The notes: generated from the letters alone by a model not told the origin. A DNA stretch of 38,076 nucleotides from Rubrivivax sp. (GCA_016790395.1 JAEUPH010000007.1:1-38076), one strand, 5' to 3'. Shown: positions 8,626 to 20,777, counted from the first letter of the stretch. Numbers and translations: made by a program.

Positions 8626-9026
8626 TGGCCGCCGACGGAGCCGCCGCAGCCGGGCCGACGCCTTTCGAACGCCTGGGCGGCGAGGGCCCGGTGCGGGCCC
8701 TGGTCGACCGCTTCTACGACCTGATGGACCTGGAGCCGCAGTTCGCCGCGCTGCGCGCCCTGCACCCGCAGGAGCTCTCGGGTTCGCGCGACAAGCTGTT
8801 CTGGTTCCTCTGCGGGTGGCTGGGCGGCCCCGACCACTACATCGAGCGCTTCGGCCACCCCATGCTGCGCGCGCGCCACATGCCGTATGCCATCGGGCTG
8901 GCCGAGCGCGACCAGTGGATGGCCTGCATGCTGCTGGCGATGCAGGAAGAAGCCGTGGACCCCGGCCTCGCAGAACGCCTCACGCGCGCCTTCTTCGGCA
9001 CCGCCGACTGGATGCGCAACCGCTGA
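8625..9026 (+). CDS. Group II truncated haemoglobin
   Basis: This 133-residue heme protein has the 2-on-2 globin fold of group II. Recognisable positions are Y31 (B10, in RFYDLM), proximal H85 (F8, in RARHMPY) and W98 (G8, in RDQWMACM), the hallmark of group II. The HPMLRARHMP and ERDQWMACML blocks match the family closely. Such proteins bind oxygen or nitric oxide and are usually linked to NO/O2 chemistry or redox stress. The gene overlaps the FlhG-like gene by one base and is the last of a three-gene operon with a cyclic di-GMP synthase, an unusual pairing. No partner reductase is nearby. Confidence 0.92.
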   Translation: MAADGAAAAGPTPFERLGGEGPVRALVDRFYDLMDLEPQFAALRALHPQELSGSRDKLFWFLCGWLGGPDHYIERFGHPMLRARHMPYAIGLAERDQWMACMLLAMQEEAVDPGLAERLTRAFFGTADWMRNR

Positions 9027-9084
9027 GCGTCCTGGTGCCCGCGGGCGCGCCAGCGCGCTGGCACTCTGGCGGCGCAGGCGGCGC

Positions 9085-9960
9085 TCAGCCCCAGCGCGTG
9101 CCGGCATCGACCTCGATGCGGCCCGCCGACCCCAGCGCCTGTTCCAGCAGGGGGCCCCAGGAGGCGGCGGACGACTCGCGTTCGCGCACCAGCGCGTCCA
9201 GCGCCGCGCCGCGGGCGTGGCGGGCGGTGGCGCGCGCGTCGGGCAGGCCCAGGCGCTGCGCCATGCGGCGCACGGCCGCGCGGTACAGCTGGGTCACGCG
9301 CGACGGGCTCACCTGCAGCTGCCCGGCCAGTTCGCCGGGGGCGAGGCCGATGCCGAGGTAGGCCTCGATCACCTGCCGTTCGCGTTCGGGCAGCTGCTTG
9401 AAGAAGCCGGCCAGGCGGCGCAGCACGATGTCGGTGTCGACACGGGCCTCCACCTCGTCGGCCGGCGTGGCGGGCTCGGGCTGGCGGGCGCGCTCGGGCC
9501 GCTCGTCGTCGGCGTCCAGGCTTTCGGTCTGCGCGGCCAGCGCGGCCTGTTCCAGCCGCGCGATCTCGTCCAGCGGCAACTGCGTCAGCGTCGACAGCTC
9601 ACCCAGCGTCGGCTGGCGGCCGTGCAGCGACAGCCAGCGCTCGCGCGCGATCTCCAGCGCCTTGAACTTGCGGCGGTCGGAGCGCACCAGGTGGTCCATC
9701 TGCCGCAGTTCGTCGAGCATGGCGCCGCGCACGCGGCTGCGGGCGTAGCGCACGAAGGCGTCGCGGCCTTCGGCGCTCTCGGCATCGCCTTCCCAGCGAA
9801 AGCCCACGGCCGCCTGTGCCACGGCGATGAGCCCGACCTGGATGAGATCGGCCTTCTCCACGTTCGACGGCAGCCGGCGCATCAGCTGGCCGGCCTGCTG
9901 GCGCACCCAGGACTCGTTGCGCGCCACCAGCGCGGAAGGAATGTCCTGCAGCGACTTCAT
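9085..9960 (-). CDS. FliA-like (sigma-28 type) RNA polymerase sigma factor
   Basis: This 291-residue protein is a sigma-70 family factor with regions 2, 3 and 4 and no region 1. Region 2 contains ADLIQVGLIAVAQA and FVRYARSRVRGAMLDELR, close to the FliA/WhiG wording. Region 3 (QPTLGELSTLTQL) and region 4 (LPERERQVIEAYLGIGLAPGELA, then the SPSRVTQLYRAAVRR helix-turn-helix) follow. An acidic Pro/Glu-rich insertion separates regions 3 and 4, and an extra tail of about 40 residues follows region 4. Sequence drift from classical FliA means a flagellar role is likely rather than certain. It sits 19 bases after the hybrid kinase gene on the same strand, so co-transcription is possible. No strong Shine-Dalgarno is visible. 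Confidence 0.8.
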   Translation of the reverse strand: MKSLQDIPSALVARNESWVRQQAGQLMRRLPSNVEKADLIQVGLIAVAQAAVGFRWEGDAESAEGRDAFVRYARSRVRGAMLDELRQMDHLVRSDRRKFKALEIARERWLSLHGRQPTLGELSTLTQLPLDEIARLEQAALAAQTESLDADDERPERARQPEPATPADEVEARVDTDIVLRRLAGFFKQLPERERQVIEAYLGIGLAPGELAGQLQVSPSRVTQLYRAAVRRMAQRLGLPDARATARHARGAALDALVRERESSAASWGPLLEQALGSAGRIEVDAGTRWG

Positions 9961-9979
9961 GGCCGTCTGATATCCGGCT

Positions 9980-12900
9980 TCAGGCCCGGCCCCGGAGGAG
10001 GGCCTGCACCGTCTGGCGCGCCGCCGCGAAGTCGAAGCCCTCGAGCTCGCGCGCCAGTCGCGCCCCGGCCTCGCCGTAGTGCGCCTCGAAGGCGGCGCGA
10101 TGCGGCCGGAAAGTCTCGACGGCGTCGATGTCGTCCGCTTCCAGCAGCGGCTCCAGCGCCAGCAGCACGGCCGCCGGTGCGTCACGCGGCGGTCGGCCGG
10201 GTGGCTCCAGATCGGGCCAGGTGGCCAGGCTGGCCTGCAGCCCCTGCATGTGCGCTTGCAGTGCCCGCACCAGGGTGTCGGCGGCGGCGTCGGCGCCGCC
10301 TTGGCGCAGGGCCTCCTGCAGCCTCTGTGCGGCGGTCTGCAGCCGCACCAGGCCCAGCGCGCCGGCGGCGCCGACGTGCTGGTGCAGCAGCGCCCGAGCG
10401 GCCTCGTGCCGGCCCGCGGCCAGGGCCTCGGCCACTTGGGCGGGGTCGCCGCCGTGGCGTTCGCCGAACAGGCGCAGCAGGCGCACGTAGTCGAGCGCCT
10501 TGCCGTGCAGCGCGGCCAGGCCGCGTTCGGTGTCCACGCCGTCCAGCGTGGCCAGCAGCGCGTGGGCACGCGCCTGCAAGGCCTCGGCCTGCGGCCCCGG
10601 CCCTGGCGCAGGCGGCGGGCTCGGGGCCTGCGTCCGCGGCAGCCAGCGCAGCAGCGTCGAGTACAGCACGCGGGGTTCCACGGGCTTGGGCACGAAGTCG
10701 TTCATGCCCACGTCCAGGCAGGACTGGCGCGCGTTGTCGAAGGCGCTGGCCGTCATCGCCAGCACCGGCAGCCGCGCCAGCGTGGGCTCGGCGCGCAGCC
10801 GGCGCGTGGTCTCGTAGCCGTCCATCACCGGCATCTGCAGGTCCATCAGCACCAGGTCGAAAGGCTGCTGCCGCAGGCGGTCCAGGGCCTGGCGGCCGTC
10901 GTTGGCGGTGACCACGACGAGGCCGGTGTCGCGCAGCAGTTCCAGCGCCACCTCGCGGTTCACCGCCTCGTCTTCCACCAGCAGCACGCGGGCACCGCGG
11001 CACCAGCGGCGCAGCGCGGTCTCGGCGTCCGCGGCCTCGGGGGCCGGCGGCTGTGGCGGCGGTGTGTCCGCCACGCGCAGCCTGGCCGTGAACCAGAACA
11101 GGCTGCCGCCGCCGGGGCGGTTCTCGGCCCCCGCCGCGCCGCCCATCAGCGTGGCCAGCTGCCGCGTGAGCGCCAGCCCGAGTCCCGTGCCGCCGTGGCG
11201 GCGCGTGGTGGAGGTGTCGGCCTGCTCGAAGGCCTGAAACAGCCGTGGCAGGGCCTCGGGCTCGATGCCGATGCCGGTGTCCAGCACCTCGAAGCGCAGC
11301 AGCAGGCCGTCTTCATTGCGGTCCTCGCAGCGCGCGCGCAGCGTGATGGCACCTGCGGGCGTGAACTTGAGTGCGTTGTCGGCGTAGTTCAGCAGCGCCT
11401 GGCGCAGCCGCGTGGTGTCGCCGTGCAGCCACCCGGGCAGGCCGTCCGTTTCCACATGCAGCGCCAGGCCCTTGGCCTGTGCGCTGTCGGTGATGAGCGC
11501 GGCCACTTCTTCCAGCACGGTGGCGGGCGCGAAGTCGCTGCCCTCCAGCGTCAGCTTGCCGGCCTCGATCTTCGACAGGTCGAGGATGCTGTTGATGATG
11601 GACAGCAGGTGCATGGCTGCGGCGTCGATCTTGGCCAGCCAGGCGCCCTGGCGCGCTGTCGGCCTGTCCTGCCGCAGCAGGTAGGACAGCCCGACGATGG
11701 CGTTCATCGGCGTGCGGATCTCATGGCTCATGTTGGCCAGGAAGGCGCTCTTGGCCTGGCTGGCGGCTTCGGCGCGGCGTTGCGCCACCGCGAGCTCGGC
11801 GGTGCGCTCTTCCACCAGTTCCTCCAGCCGCTGGCGGTAGCGGTCCAGTTCCTCGGCGATGCGCGTCTTTTCGGTGATGTCCTCCTTCACGCCCACGTAG
11901 TGCGTGATGCTGCCGTCGGGCTGCCGCAGCGGCGCGATGTGCGCCAGCTCCACGTACTCGCTGCCGTCCTTGCGCCGGTTGCGGAACTCGCCGCGCCAAG
12001 GGCGGCCCCGGGTCAGCGCTTCCCACATCTCGACACGTTCGCCCGGCTTCACGTGGTCGGGATGCAGGATGCGCGGGTTCTTGCCGATGACTTCTTCGCG
12101 CCGGTAGCCGGTCACGCTCTCGAACGCGGCGTTCACGTACTCGATCTCGGCGCGCAGGTTGGTGATCACGATGCTGTTGGCGCTCTGCTCCACGGCCTGC
12201 TGCAGCTTGCGCAGCGCGTCCAGCGAGCGTCGGCGCTGCACCAGGCGCCAGATCTCGTTGCCCAGGAGCTGAACCGAATCGACATCGCCGTCGTCGTAGG
12301 GCGAGGCTTTGCCGCTCAGGCCGATGCGCATGGCCACGCGACCTTCGTCGACCACGTCCACCACCAGCGTGCCCTCGGCGGGCGTGGCGTCATCAGCGAA
12401 CCGCAGGCAGCCGCTGTGGCTGCCGGTGAGCGACTGCACCAGGGCCAGCGCCTGCTCCAGGAAGCTCGGCTCGTCCAGGGCGTCGGCCAGCTGCGGCAGC
12501 TGCAGCTGCAGCTGCGAGCGTTGGGCGCGCTGGCGCAGGGTGGCCTCGGCGGCGGCGCGCGCACGGCGGTCGCGCAGCGCGCGCGCGCCCTGCGCCAGGT
12601 CGACCGCGATGCCGCGCGCTACGGCCAGTTCCTCGTCGTCGAAGGCATGCGGCTCGCCGGCGTACAGGCACAGCACGCCGAAGGCGCGGCCCGTGTCGTC
12701 CAGCAGCGGCAGCGCCACCGACGACGCCAGCCCGTGGGCCTGCGCGCGTTCGCGCCAGGCTTGCAGCTGCGGGTCGCCGGCGATGTCGCGGGACATGACG
12801 ACGCGCCGTTCCCGCAGCGCCGTGCCGGTGGGGCCGCGGCCCATGTCGTCGTCGGCGCGGCTGAACTCCAGGCCGTCGAGGTAGCCCGCGCCGGCGCCCG

Positions 12901-14458
12901 CGCGGGCCGCCACGGCGACGCGCTGCGAGGGTTCGGCTTCGGCCAGCCCGATCCAGGCCAGACGGTAGCCGCCGGTCTGCCCCGCGATCTGGCACACCGA
13001 CGCCCACATCGGCGCCTCGGCCTCGGCCTGCGCCACCGCCTGGCTGCATTCGCGGGCCATGGCCAGTGCCCGGTTGGCACGGTGCAGCGCCCGCTCGGCC
13101 TGCTTGGCGCCCGTGATGTCGCGCAGCATCGCGAAGGCGCCCATGCGCACGCCGGCGGCGTTGTCCAGCGGCGCCACGTCGGCCAGCAGCGTGCGCTCGC
13201 CGCCGGTGCCAGGCCAGCGGAGCTCGAGCGCCTCGCTGCGCGTGCCTTCCACCGCGCTGCCCAGCGCGTGTTGCAGGGGCAGCGGTATCTCGCCCCCGAG
13301 CAGTGCGGCCAGGGCGCCGTTGCGCAGTGTCGGCCGGCCTTGCAGGTCGGTGGCGAGCACGCCTTCGGCACTGCCTTCGACGATGGCGTTGAGCAGGCCC
13401 AGCGCGCGCAGGCGGTCCTGCTGTGCGCCCTGCACCTGCTCGGCCAGGGCCAGTTGCTGGCGCTGCCGCAGCAGGTACATGGCGCTGGCGCTGACGGCCA
13501 TCAGCAGCAGCCCGGTGAGCGCGATCCAGGCCGATTGGCGCAGCGAGCCTTGCAGCAGTTCGGAACGGTCCATGCGCGCCAGCAGGAACCAGTCGGTGCC
13601 GGGCACCTTCAGGCCGGCCCCGAAAGCCGGCACGCCGTCGAAGGTGAACCCATCCAGCGTGCGGGGCGCGGTGGTGCCACCTGTCACCAGCTGCACGCCG
13701 ATGAACTGCTGCTGCGTGACGGGCTGGCGCAGGTTGCGCAGGGCGTCGGGGGCGCCGCGCAGCGCCGTGAGGGCCACCACGTCGTCGCCGTCACGCCGCA
13801 CCGGCACCACTTCGCCCGTGCGGCTGGGCATGGGCCAGTCGCGGAGACGCTCGGGCAGGTACTGGGCGCCGATCAGGTGCAGCGCCAGCAGCGGCACCGG
13901 TCGGCCCTCGGGCGTTCCCGGCTCCGCCAGCGGCACCAGGAAGTCCAGGTGGGCCACGCCGGCGCCGTCGGCGTAGGGCCCCAGGTAGGAAGGCTTGCGC
14001 AGCCGCGCGGCCCGCTGCCGTTCGGCCGCGTGAGCGGGCAGGGCTTCTGGTGCCTTGTCGCTGCGCCAGGCGGGTTCGCCCCGTGCGTCGAACACCGAGG
14101 CCGCACCGAAGCGTGTGGGGGGCAGCAAGGCCGGCAGCCGTGCCTGCAGCAGCGCCAGGGCGGCCGGGTCCGCCAGTGACTGCCAGTTCGACGCCAGCTG
14201 TCGCGCGTCGGAGCCCAGCGCGATCATCTCGGCGTCGATGCCGCGTTCGCCCATCCAGTCGCCGAGCTCCTGGGCCTTGAGCTCGGCCACGGCCTTCAGC
14301 GTCGCCAGGCTCTCTTCGCGGTCGTGGCCCAGGCTGATGAACATGCCGCCCACGGTGACGAGCAGGATGCTTCCCAGGGTCAGCAGCAAGGGCAGCGTCA
14401 GGCGGCCTCGTGCCGGCGGCGGCGACGCCGTGTCAGCCGGTCTCGTCGCCGGGGTCAC
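9980..14458 (-). CDS. Hybrid sensor histidine kinase with PAS, GAF, receiver and Hpt domains
   Basis: This 1492-residue membrane protein has an unusually full phosphorelay. It has TM1 (about 20-42), a periplasmic Cache-like sensor region (to about 310), TM2 (about 315-335), a PAS-like segment, a GAF domain (about 480-640), another variable sensor segment, and a PAS/PAC domain (about 745-875). A coiled linker is followed by HisKA with H912 ([11 protein letters not shown]), HATPase_c ([28 protein letters not shown]), a receiver with D1206 ([11 protein letters not shown]), and an Hpt-like domain with H1359. In the Hpt motif the usual lysine after the histidine is valine ([11 protein letters not shown]). 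The GTG start lies one base after the stop of the HD-GYP regulator gene, so the two are coupled. The likely partner is that regulator. Confidence 0.93.
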   Translation of the reverse strand: MTPATRPADTASPPPARGRLTLPLLLTLGSILLVTVGGMFISLGHDREESLATLKAVAELKAQELGDWMGERGIDAEMIALGSDARQLASNWQSLADPAALALLQARLPALLPPTRFGAASVFDARGEPAWRSDKAPEALPAHAAERQRAARLRKPSYLGPYADGAGVAHLDFLVPLAEPGTPEGRPVPLLALHLIGAQYLPERLRDWPMPSRTGEVVPVRRDGDDVVALTALRGAPDALRNLRQPVTQQQFIGVQLVTGGTTAPRTLDGFTFDGVPAFGAGLKVPGTDWFLLARMDRSELLQGSLRQSAWIALTGLLLMAVSASAMYLLRQRQQLALAEQVQGAQQDRLRALGLLNAIVEGSAEGVLATDLQGRPTLRNGALAALLGGEIPLPLQHALGSAVEGTRSEALELRWPGTGGERTLLADVAPLDNAAGVRMGAFAMLRDITGAKQAERALHRANRALAMARECSQAVAQAEAEAPMWASVCQIAGQTGGYRLAWIGLAEAEPSQRVAVAARAGAGAGYLDGLEFSRADDDMGRGPTGTALRERRVVMSRDIAGDPQLQAWRERAQAHGLASSVALPLLDDTGRAFGVLCLYAGEPHAFDDEELAVARGIAVDLAQGARALRDRRARAAAEATLRQRAQRSQLQLQLPQLADALDEPSFLEQALALVQSLTGSHSGCLRFADDATPAEGTLVVDVVDEGRVAMRIGLSGKASPYDDGDVDSVQLLGNEIWRLVQRRRSLDALRKLQQAVEQSANSIVITNLRAEIEYVNAAFESVTGYRREEVIGKNPRILHPDHVKPGERVEMWEALTRGRPWRGEFRNRRKDGSEYVELAHIAPLRQPDGSITHYVGVKEDITEKTRIAEELDRYRQRLEELVEERTAELAVAQRRAEAASQAKSAFLANMSHEIRTPMNAIVGLSYLLRQDRPTARQGAWLAKIDAAAMHLLSIINSILDLSKIEAGKLTLEGSDFAPATVLEEVAALITDSAQAKGLALHVETDGLPGWLHGDTTRLRQALLNYADNALKFTPAGAITLRARCEDRNEDGLLLRFEVLDTGIGIEPEALPRLFQAFEQADTSTTRRHGGTGLGLALTRQLATLMGGAAGAENRPGGGSLFWFTARLRVADTPPPQPPAPEAADAETALRRWCRGARVLLVEDEAVNREVALELLRDTGLVVVTANDGRQALDRLRQQPFDLVLMDLQMPVMDGYETTRRLRAEPTLARLPVLAMTASAFDNARQSCLDVGMNDFVPKPVEPRVLYSTLLRWLPRTQAPSPPPAPGPGPQAEALQARAHALLATLDGVDTERGLAALHGKALDYVRLLRLFGERHGGDPAQVAEALAAGRHEAARALLHQHVGAAGALGLVRLQTAAQRLQEALRQGGADAAADTLVRALQAHMQGLQASLATWPDLEPPGRPPRDAPAAVLLALEPLLEADDIDAVETFRPHRAAFEAHYGEAGARLARELEGFDFAAARQTVQALLRGRA

Positions 14459-14459
14459 A

Positions 14460-15590
14460 TCACGGCCCCTCGCCCAGCCTCAGCGGGCGGCTGACGCCGG
14501 GGTCGATGGACTGGTCGTTGTAACGGGCCGCGATGTCGGTGAAGCGGTCGTAGGCGCCCAGGAAGGCATCCACCATGTCGGGATCGAACTGCGTGCCGCG
14601 GCCCTTGGCGATGAGGTCCCGCACTTCTTCCGGCGACAAGGGGCGCTTGTAGACGCGGGGCGAGATCAGCGCGTCGAAGACGTCGGCAATGGCCATGATG
14701 CGCGCCGACACCGGGATCTCGTCGCCCGCCAGGCCGTCGGGGTAGCCGCTGCCGTTCCAGCGCTCGTGGTGCCAGTGCGCGATCTCCTTGGCCAGCGACA
14801 GGAAGGCCACGGGCTGCGCCACGTCATGCTCGGCCAGTTCGATGGCCTCGCTGCCCAGCCGCGCGTGGCTCCTCATGACCTCGCGCTCCTCTGGCGTCAG
14901 CAGGCCGGGCTTGAGCAGGATGGTGTCGGGGATGCCGACCTTGCCGATGTCGTGCAGCGGCGCCGAGCGCGTCAGCAGGCCGATGAAGCGGTCGGTGAGC
15001 ACCGCGGCGAAGCGCGGGTGCGAGCGCAGCTGCAGGGCCAGTTCGCGCACGTAGCGCTGCGTGCGGCCGATGTGGTTGCCGGTCTCGGGGTCGCGGATTT
15101 CCGCCAGGTGCGCCAGCGCCCGGATGCCGGCCTGCTGCGAGAGGTCGTTCTCCGACATGCGGCGCGCCACCTCGGCCTCCAGCCAGGCGTTCTGGTCGCG
15201 CATCCAGTCGCGGGCACGCTTGGCTTCCAGCTGCGTGCGCAGCCGCGCCAGCAGCACGGCCGGCTTGATGGGCTTGGTGATGTAGTCCTGCGCGCCCAGC
15301 GCCAGGCCGTGCTCCTCGTCGCTGCTGGCGGCCATGGCGGTGACGAAGATCACCGGGATGTCCTGCGTGGCATTGTCGGCGCGCAGGCGGCGCAGCACCT
15401 CGAAGCCGTCCATGCCGGGCATGGAGATGTCCAGCAGCAGCAGATCGGGCCGCGGCGGCGTGGCCACGGCGCGCAGCGCGGCGGCGCCGGACGAGGCCAC
15501 GCGCACCGTGTAGTCGGGGCGAAGCAGTTGGCCCAGCATGGCCAGGTTCACCGGTTCGTCGTCGACGATGAGGAGAGTCGCTTCAGCCAA
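14460..15590 (-). CDS. HD-GYP response regulator (cyclic di-GMP phosphodiesterase)
   Basis: RpfG-type protein: a receiver domain (about 4-120) with acidic DDE and phospho-acceptor D54, a helical linker, then an HD-GYP domain expected to degrade cyclic di-GMP. Visible motifs are GNHIGRT (H173), HDIGK (213-217), HHERWNGSGYPDGL with GYP at 282-284, and DVFDAL. All metal-binding histidines and aspartates appear present. A GTG at 15635 would lengthen the protein by 15 residues. TTG 15590 is preferred because GGAG lies 6 bases upstream and the product then starts right at the receiver fold (AEATLLIVDDEP). Stop and next start are one base apart, so the hybrid kinase is co-expressed and probably phosphorylates this regulator. 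Confidence 0.92.
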   Translation of the reverse strand: MAEATLLIVDDEPVNLAMLGQLLRPDYTVRVASSGAAALRAVATPPRPDLLLLDISMPGMDGFEVLRRLRADNATQDIPVIFVTAMAASSDEEHGLALGAQDYITKPIKPAVLLARLRTQLEAKRARDWMRDQNAWLEAEVARRMSENDLSQQAGIRALAHLAEIRDPETGNHIGRTQRYVRELALQLRSHPRFAAVLTDRFIGLLTRSAPLHDIGKVGIPDTILLKPGLLTPEEREVMRSHARLGSEAIELAEHDVAQPVAFLSLAKEIAHWHHERWNGSGYPDGLAGDEIPVSARIMAIADVFDALISPRVYKRPLSPEEVRDLIAKGRGTQFDPDMVDAFLGAYDRFTDIAARYNDQSIDPGVSRPLRLGEGP

Positions 15591-15679
15591 GCGGGGCTCC
15601 GGTCGGCGCCCGCGTGGCGGCGGGCGCAGTTCCACAGGGGGCAGCTTAGTGGCTGGATGGGCGTCCGCATTGATGCAGA

Positions 15680-15708
15680 TTCAAGGCAAGCGGCGCGATC
15701 TGTAGCAT
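15680..15708 (+). promoter_or_regulatory. Candidate promoter in the 15591-15800 gap
   Basis: TTCAAG (15680-15685), a 17-base spacer and TAGCAT (15703-15708) resemble a sigma-70 promoter reading toward the gene at 15801. It is followed by a GCAATTGC palindrome. The rest of the 210-base gap shows nothing else I can name. Confidence 0.3.
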
Positions 15709-15800
15709 TTGGTTGCAATTGCCGAGTTCACAGGATCAGCGTGCAGACGATGCCTGGAAGGCCAGCCCTGCCGGCCAATCGCATCCGCTCGGAGAACCCC

Positions 15801-16388
15801 ATGGAGGCCCGTCGCTTCACCCCACCGCCCGTGCGAGCCGTGTTCCAGGCCCTGTTCCGGCGCGATGTCGAACTGCACCTGGAGGGCGGCCATCCGCGCC
15901 TGGTGCTGGCCGATGTGCCCGAGCCGGCGCGGCCGGCGCAGCCGTCGCAGGCGCCCGCGCAGGTCAACGCCGAGCAGGCCCTCATGCACCGCCAACTGGC
16001 TGCTCTGCTCGACGAGCAGCCCGGCGCGCGCCAGGTGCTGCGCCACCTGGCCCTGTTCGAGGTGGCATTGGAGCACCACGGCCTGGAAGTGCTGCAACGT
16101 GCGCCGCTGCCGCTGCTGCATGCCGCGCTGGACCAGTTCGAGGGCCTGGTCAGCAACTGGTCGCCCGTGGGTCTGGCCACGCTGCGTTCCAAGATGGCGG
16201 TGGCCCTGGTTCAGCGCGACCAGGAGGACGGCAGCGCGGGCCGCCCGGCGACGCCGGACTTCTGCGCCTCCACGCTGCCGCTGCGCCTGGAGCACGAAGC
16301 CCGGATGCCCGGGGTGGAGGTGCGCTGCGACGATGCCGAGGTGGCTGAGGTCTACCGCGCCATGGGCCTGGCAGACGCCGCTTCGTAG
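15801..16388 (+). CDS. Conserved-looking protein of unknown function
   Basis: I do not recognise this 195-residue protein. It has no signal peptide or membrane segment. An N-terminal block (RRFTPPPVRAVFQALFRRDVEL) is followed by a Pro/Ala/Gln linker (about 40-60), a helical middle (about 60-150) and a C-terminal segment ending near [17 protein letters not shown] good Shine-Dalgarno (GGAG, 6 bases before ATG 15801) and typical third-position G/C bias support it as real. Its last 37 bases overlap antisense with the 3' end of the smr gene. Confidence 0.7.
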   Translation: MEARRFTPPPVRAVFQALFRRDVELHLEGGHPRLVLADVPEPARPAQPSQAPAQVNAEQALMHRQLAALLDEQPGARQVLRHLALFEVALEHHGLEVLQRAPLPLLHAALDQFEGLVSNWSPVGLATLRSKMAVALVQRDQEDGSAGRPATPDFCASTLPLRLEHEARMPGVEVRCDDAEVAEVYRAMGLADAAS

Positions 16389-17032
16389 CCGCCCGCGCTG
16401 CCCGCCAGCAACACGATCAGCGCGCCGGCGCCGCCCTGGGGCCCGCTGGCCTGCGTGAACGCGATGACTTCGGCGCTCTGGCCCAGCCAGCGCTGCACCT
16501 TGCCCTTCAGCACCGGCTGGCGCCCCGGCGAGCCGAGCCCCTTGCCGTGCACCACGCGCAGGCAGCGGTGACCGCGCTGGGCGGCCAGGCGCACGAACGC
16601 GGCCAGCGCGTCCCGGGCTTCCTCTCGGCGCAGGCCGTGCAGGTCCAGCTCGGCCTGGATGGCCCAGTGGCCGCGGCGCAGGCGCGTCACCACGTCGGCC
16701 CCCACACGCGGACGGCGAAAGCTGAGGTGGTCGTCGGTGAGCAGCAGCGATTCGACGTCGACGTCGTCGGACAGCGCCTCGCGCAGTGCGGCCTGTTCGT
16801 CAGCCAGGCGCATGCGCGGCTCCGGCGCGGGGCGGGCGGGCTGGGCATCGCGGCGGCCGTGTGGGGGCAGGGGGGTCACGGCGCCGACGCTGTCGGCGAA
16901 GAGGCGCCGCTGGCGCTCGGCGGCGGCCCGTGCGGCGCGTTCGCGCTCTGCCCGTTCGGCCAGTTCCCTTTCGCGCCGAGCCAGCGTGTCGCGCAACTGG
17001 TGCAGGTCGGCCAGGGCCCGCAGCTTCATCAC
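16352..17032 (-). CDS. Smr (small MutS-related) domain protein
   Basis: This 226-residue protein has a charged coiled-coil-like N-terminus (about 15-45, Arg/Glu/Ala-rich), a linker, and a C-terminal Smr domain (about 125-205). The diagnostic LDLHG and VVHGKG motifs are present. Smr domains act as DNA or RNA nucleases/nicking enzymes; the closest bacterial type is the stand-alone SmrA/YdaL-like protein. A Gly/Ala-rich tail of about 20 residues is encoded antisense to the end of the convergent gene. Start: GTG 17032 lies 6 bases after GAGG and overlaps the radC stop; ATG 17029, one codon later, is equally possible. Confidence 0.88.
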   Translation of the reverse strand: MMKLRALADLHQLRDTLARRERELAERAERERAARAAAERQRRLFADSVGAVTPLPPHGRRDAQPARPAPEPRMRLADEQAALREALSDDVDVESLLLTDDHLSFRRPRVGADVVTRLRRGHWAIQAELDLHGLRREEARDALAAFVRLAAQRGHRCLRVVHGKGLGSPGRQPVLKGKVQRWLGQSAEVIAFTQASGPQGGAGALIVLLAGSAGGYEAASARPMAR

Positions 17033-17697
17033 ACCAGGCCTCGCTCGGCCAACGAGACGGTCTGCCCACGGCCGACGACGACGTGGTCGAGCACGCGCAC
17101 GTCCACCAGGGCCAGTGCGGTCTTCAGGGTCTGCGTCAGGTATTCGTCGGCCCGCGACGGCTCGGCCAGGCCGGAAGGGTGGTTGTGCGCCAGCACCACG
17201 GCGCCGGCGTTGTGGTGCAGCGCGCGACGCACCACCTCGCGCGGGTAGACGCTGGTCTGCGTGAGCGTGCCACTGAACAGCGTTTCCAGCTTCAGCAGGC
17301 GGTGCTGGGCGTCCAGGAACAGCACGGCGAAGACCTCCTGCTCGCGGCCGCCCAGCTGCAGCGCCAGGTAGTCCTTCACCTTCGCGGGGCTGTCGAAGAC
17401 GGGCATGTCGCGCAGCTGCTGCGCCAGCGCCCGGCGCGCCATCTCCATCACCGCCAGCAGCTCGGCCCGCTTGGCCGGGCCCAGGCCTTTCACGCCCTTC
17501 AGTGCGGCGGCCTCGATGTTCAGCAGGCCGGCGAAGCCCTCGAAGCGGTCCAGCACATCCTGCGCCAGCTCCACGACACCGCGGCCGGTGTACCCGGTGC
17601 GCAGCAGCAGCGCCAGCAGCTCGGCGTCGGCCAGCGCCGCCGGGCCGCGCGCGAGCAGCTTCTCGCGCGGGCGCTGGTCGGCGGGCAGGTGCTTCAT
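17029..17697 (-). CDS. radC: RadC family JAB/MPN-domain protein
   Basis: The 222-residue protein is of standard RadC length. It has an N-terminal helix-hairpin-helix region ([18 protein letters not shown], 65-82) and a C-terminal JAMM metal-binding motif, HNHPSG (171-176) with D184. RadC was once linked to radiation repair, but its biochemical role is unsettled; the JAMM motif predicts a zinc-dependent hydrolase. The gene is followed by smr with overlapping stop/start, so two presumed nucleic-acid metabolism genes are coupled. It diverges from the fkpB-like gene. Confidence 0.95.
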   Translation of the reverse strand: MKHLPADQRPREKLLARGPAALADAELLALLLRTGYTGRGVVELAQDVLDRFEGFAGLLNIEAAALKGVKGLGPAKRAELLAVMEMARRALAQQLRDMPVFDSPAKVKDYLALQLGGREQEVFAVLFLDAQHRLLKLETLFSGTLTQTSVYPREVVRRALHHNAGAVVLAHNHPSGLAEPSRADEYLTQTLKTALALVDVRVLDHVVVGRGQTVSLAERGLV

Positions 17698-17708
17698 GGG
17701 GGCGCTCG

Positions 17709-17714
17709 TAGAAT
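17709..17714 (+). promoter_or_regulatory. Candidate -10 element before the FKBP gene
   Basis: A TAGAAT hexamer sits between the diverging radC and FKBP genes, 44 bases before the GTG start. No convincing -35 hexamer is seen at the right distance. Confidence 0.3.
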
Positions 17715-17758
17715 GAAGGTCAGTCTATTGCAGCGGCGTCTGCCGCCAAGTCCCAGCC

Positions 17759-18214
17759 GTGAACACCCCTGCCGCCACCGTCCAGCCGGGATCCTTCCTG
17801 ACGCTGCACTACCGCCTGGCCGGCCCTGACGGTGGCGACGTCATCAACACCTTCATCGACAAGCCGGCCACGCTGTCGCTGGGCACCGGCCAGCTCTCGC
17901 CAGCCATCGAGCAGCGCCTGCTGGGCCTGCCCGAGGGCACGCACACGGCCTTCGACCTGCCGGCCGGTGTGGCCTTCGGCGACCGCAACCCCGAACTGCT
18001 GCAGCGCGTGAAGCTCTCGCTGCTGAAGGAACTGGGCGACCCCGACGCCGAGTACGCCGTGGGCGACGTGGTGCAGTTCCCCACGCCCGACGGCCAAGGG
18101 CAGTACGCGGGCGTGGTCCGCGAGGCCGGCCCCGACTGGCTGCTGTTCGACTTCAACCACCCGCTCGCCGGCCAGCCCGTGCGCTTCGAGGTGAAGCTGC
18201 TGGGGGTGTTGTGA
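17759..18214 (+). CDS. fkpB: FKBP-type peptidyl-prolyl cis-trans isomerase, SlpA-type
   Basis: This 151-residue protein is an SlyD/SlpA-like FKBP. It begins with a chain-aligned FKBP core ([21 protein letters not shown]), then [19 protein letters not shown], which frames the insert-in-flap domain, and AFGDRNPEL. Such proteins catalyse proline isomerisation and act as folding helpers in the cytoplasm; no signal peptide is present. It lacks the His-rich metal-binding tail of SlyD, favouring SlpA. fkpB next to ispH is a widely conserved gene order, and here the two overlap or abut. The start is GTG with no obvious Shine-Dalgarno. Confidence 0.9.
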   Translation: MNTPAATVQPGSFLTLHYRLAGPDGGDVINTFIDKPATLSLGTGQLSPAIEQRLLGLPEGTHTAFDLPAGVAFGDRNPELLQRVKLSLLKELGDPDAEYAVGDVVQFPTPDGQGQYAGVVREAGPDWLLFDFNHPLAGQPVRFEVKLLGVL

Positions 18215-18216
18215 CG

Positions 18217-20576
<2,360 letters not shown>

Positions 20577-20624
20577 AACGCTGGGCTAGAATGGCGGGCT
20601 CCGCTGACCCCGGAGACCGACCCA

Positions 20625-20716
20625 GGAGAGATGGCAGAGTGGTCGAATGCACCGGATTCGAAATCCGGCGTACAGGTTCTCCTGTACCGAGGGTTCGAAT
20701 CCCTCTCTCTCCGCCA
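20625..20716 (+). tRNA. tRNA-Ser (anticodon CGA), CCA encoded
   Basis: The acceptor stem GGAGAGA (20625-20631) pairs with TCTCTCC (20706-20712), followed by discriminator G and an encoded CCA. The anticodon stem CCGGA/TCCGG encloses TTCGAAA, giving anticodon CGA at 20659-20661, which reads UCG. The long variable arm has a 7-bp stem (GTACAGG/CCTGTAC), typical of serine tRNAs. The T arm is GAGGG-TTCGAAT-CCCTC. A TAGAAT -10-like hexamer (20586-20591) lies 33 bases upstream, so it may have its own promoter or be read through from serS. Confidence 0.97.
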
Positions 20717-20727
20717 GTCTGCCCAAG

Positions 20728-20753
20728 AGCCCGCCGCTGCAGCGGGCTTTTTT
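20728..20753 (+). terminator. Rho-independent terminator after tRNA-Ser
   Basis: AGCCCGC (20728-20734) pairs with GCGGGCT (20742-20748) across a 7-base loop, and the stem runs into six T residues (20748-20753). It ends the serS/tRNA-Ser transcript and separates core genes from the catabolic region. Confidence 0.88.
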
Positions 20754-20777
20754 CCGTGCAAGGGTCACCCGCCGCAC

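Noticed and set aside
10079..14179. Very long open frame antisense to the hybrid kinase
   Set aside because: It lies wholly opposite a gene with clear domains and gives a Gln/His/Arg/Gly-rich product without motifs; such shadows are common in GC-rich DNA.
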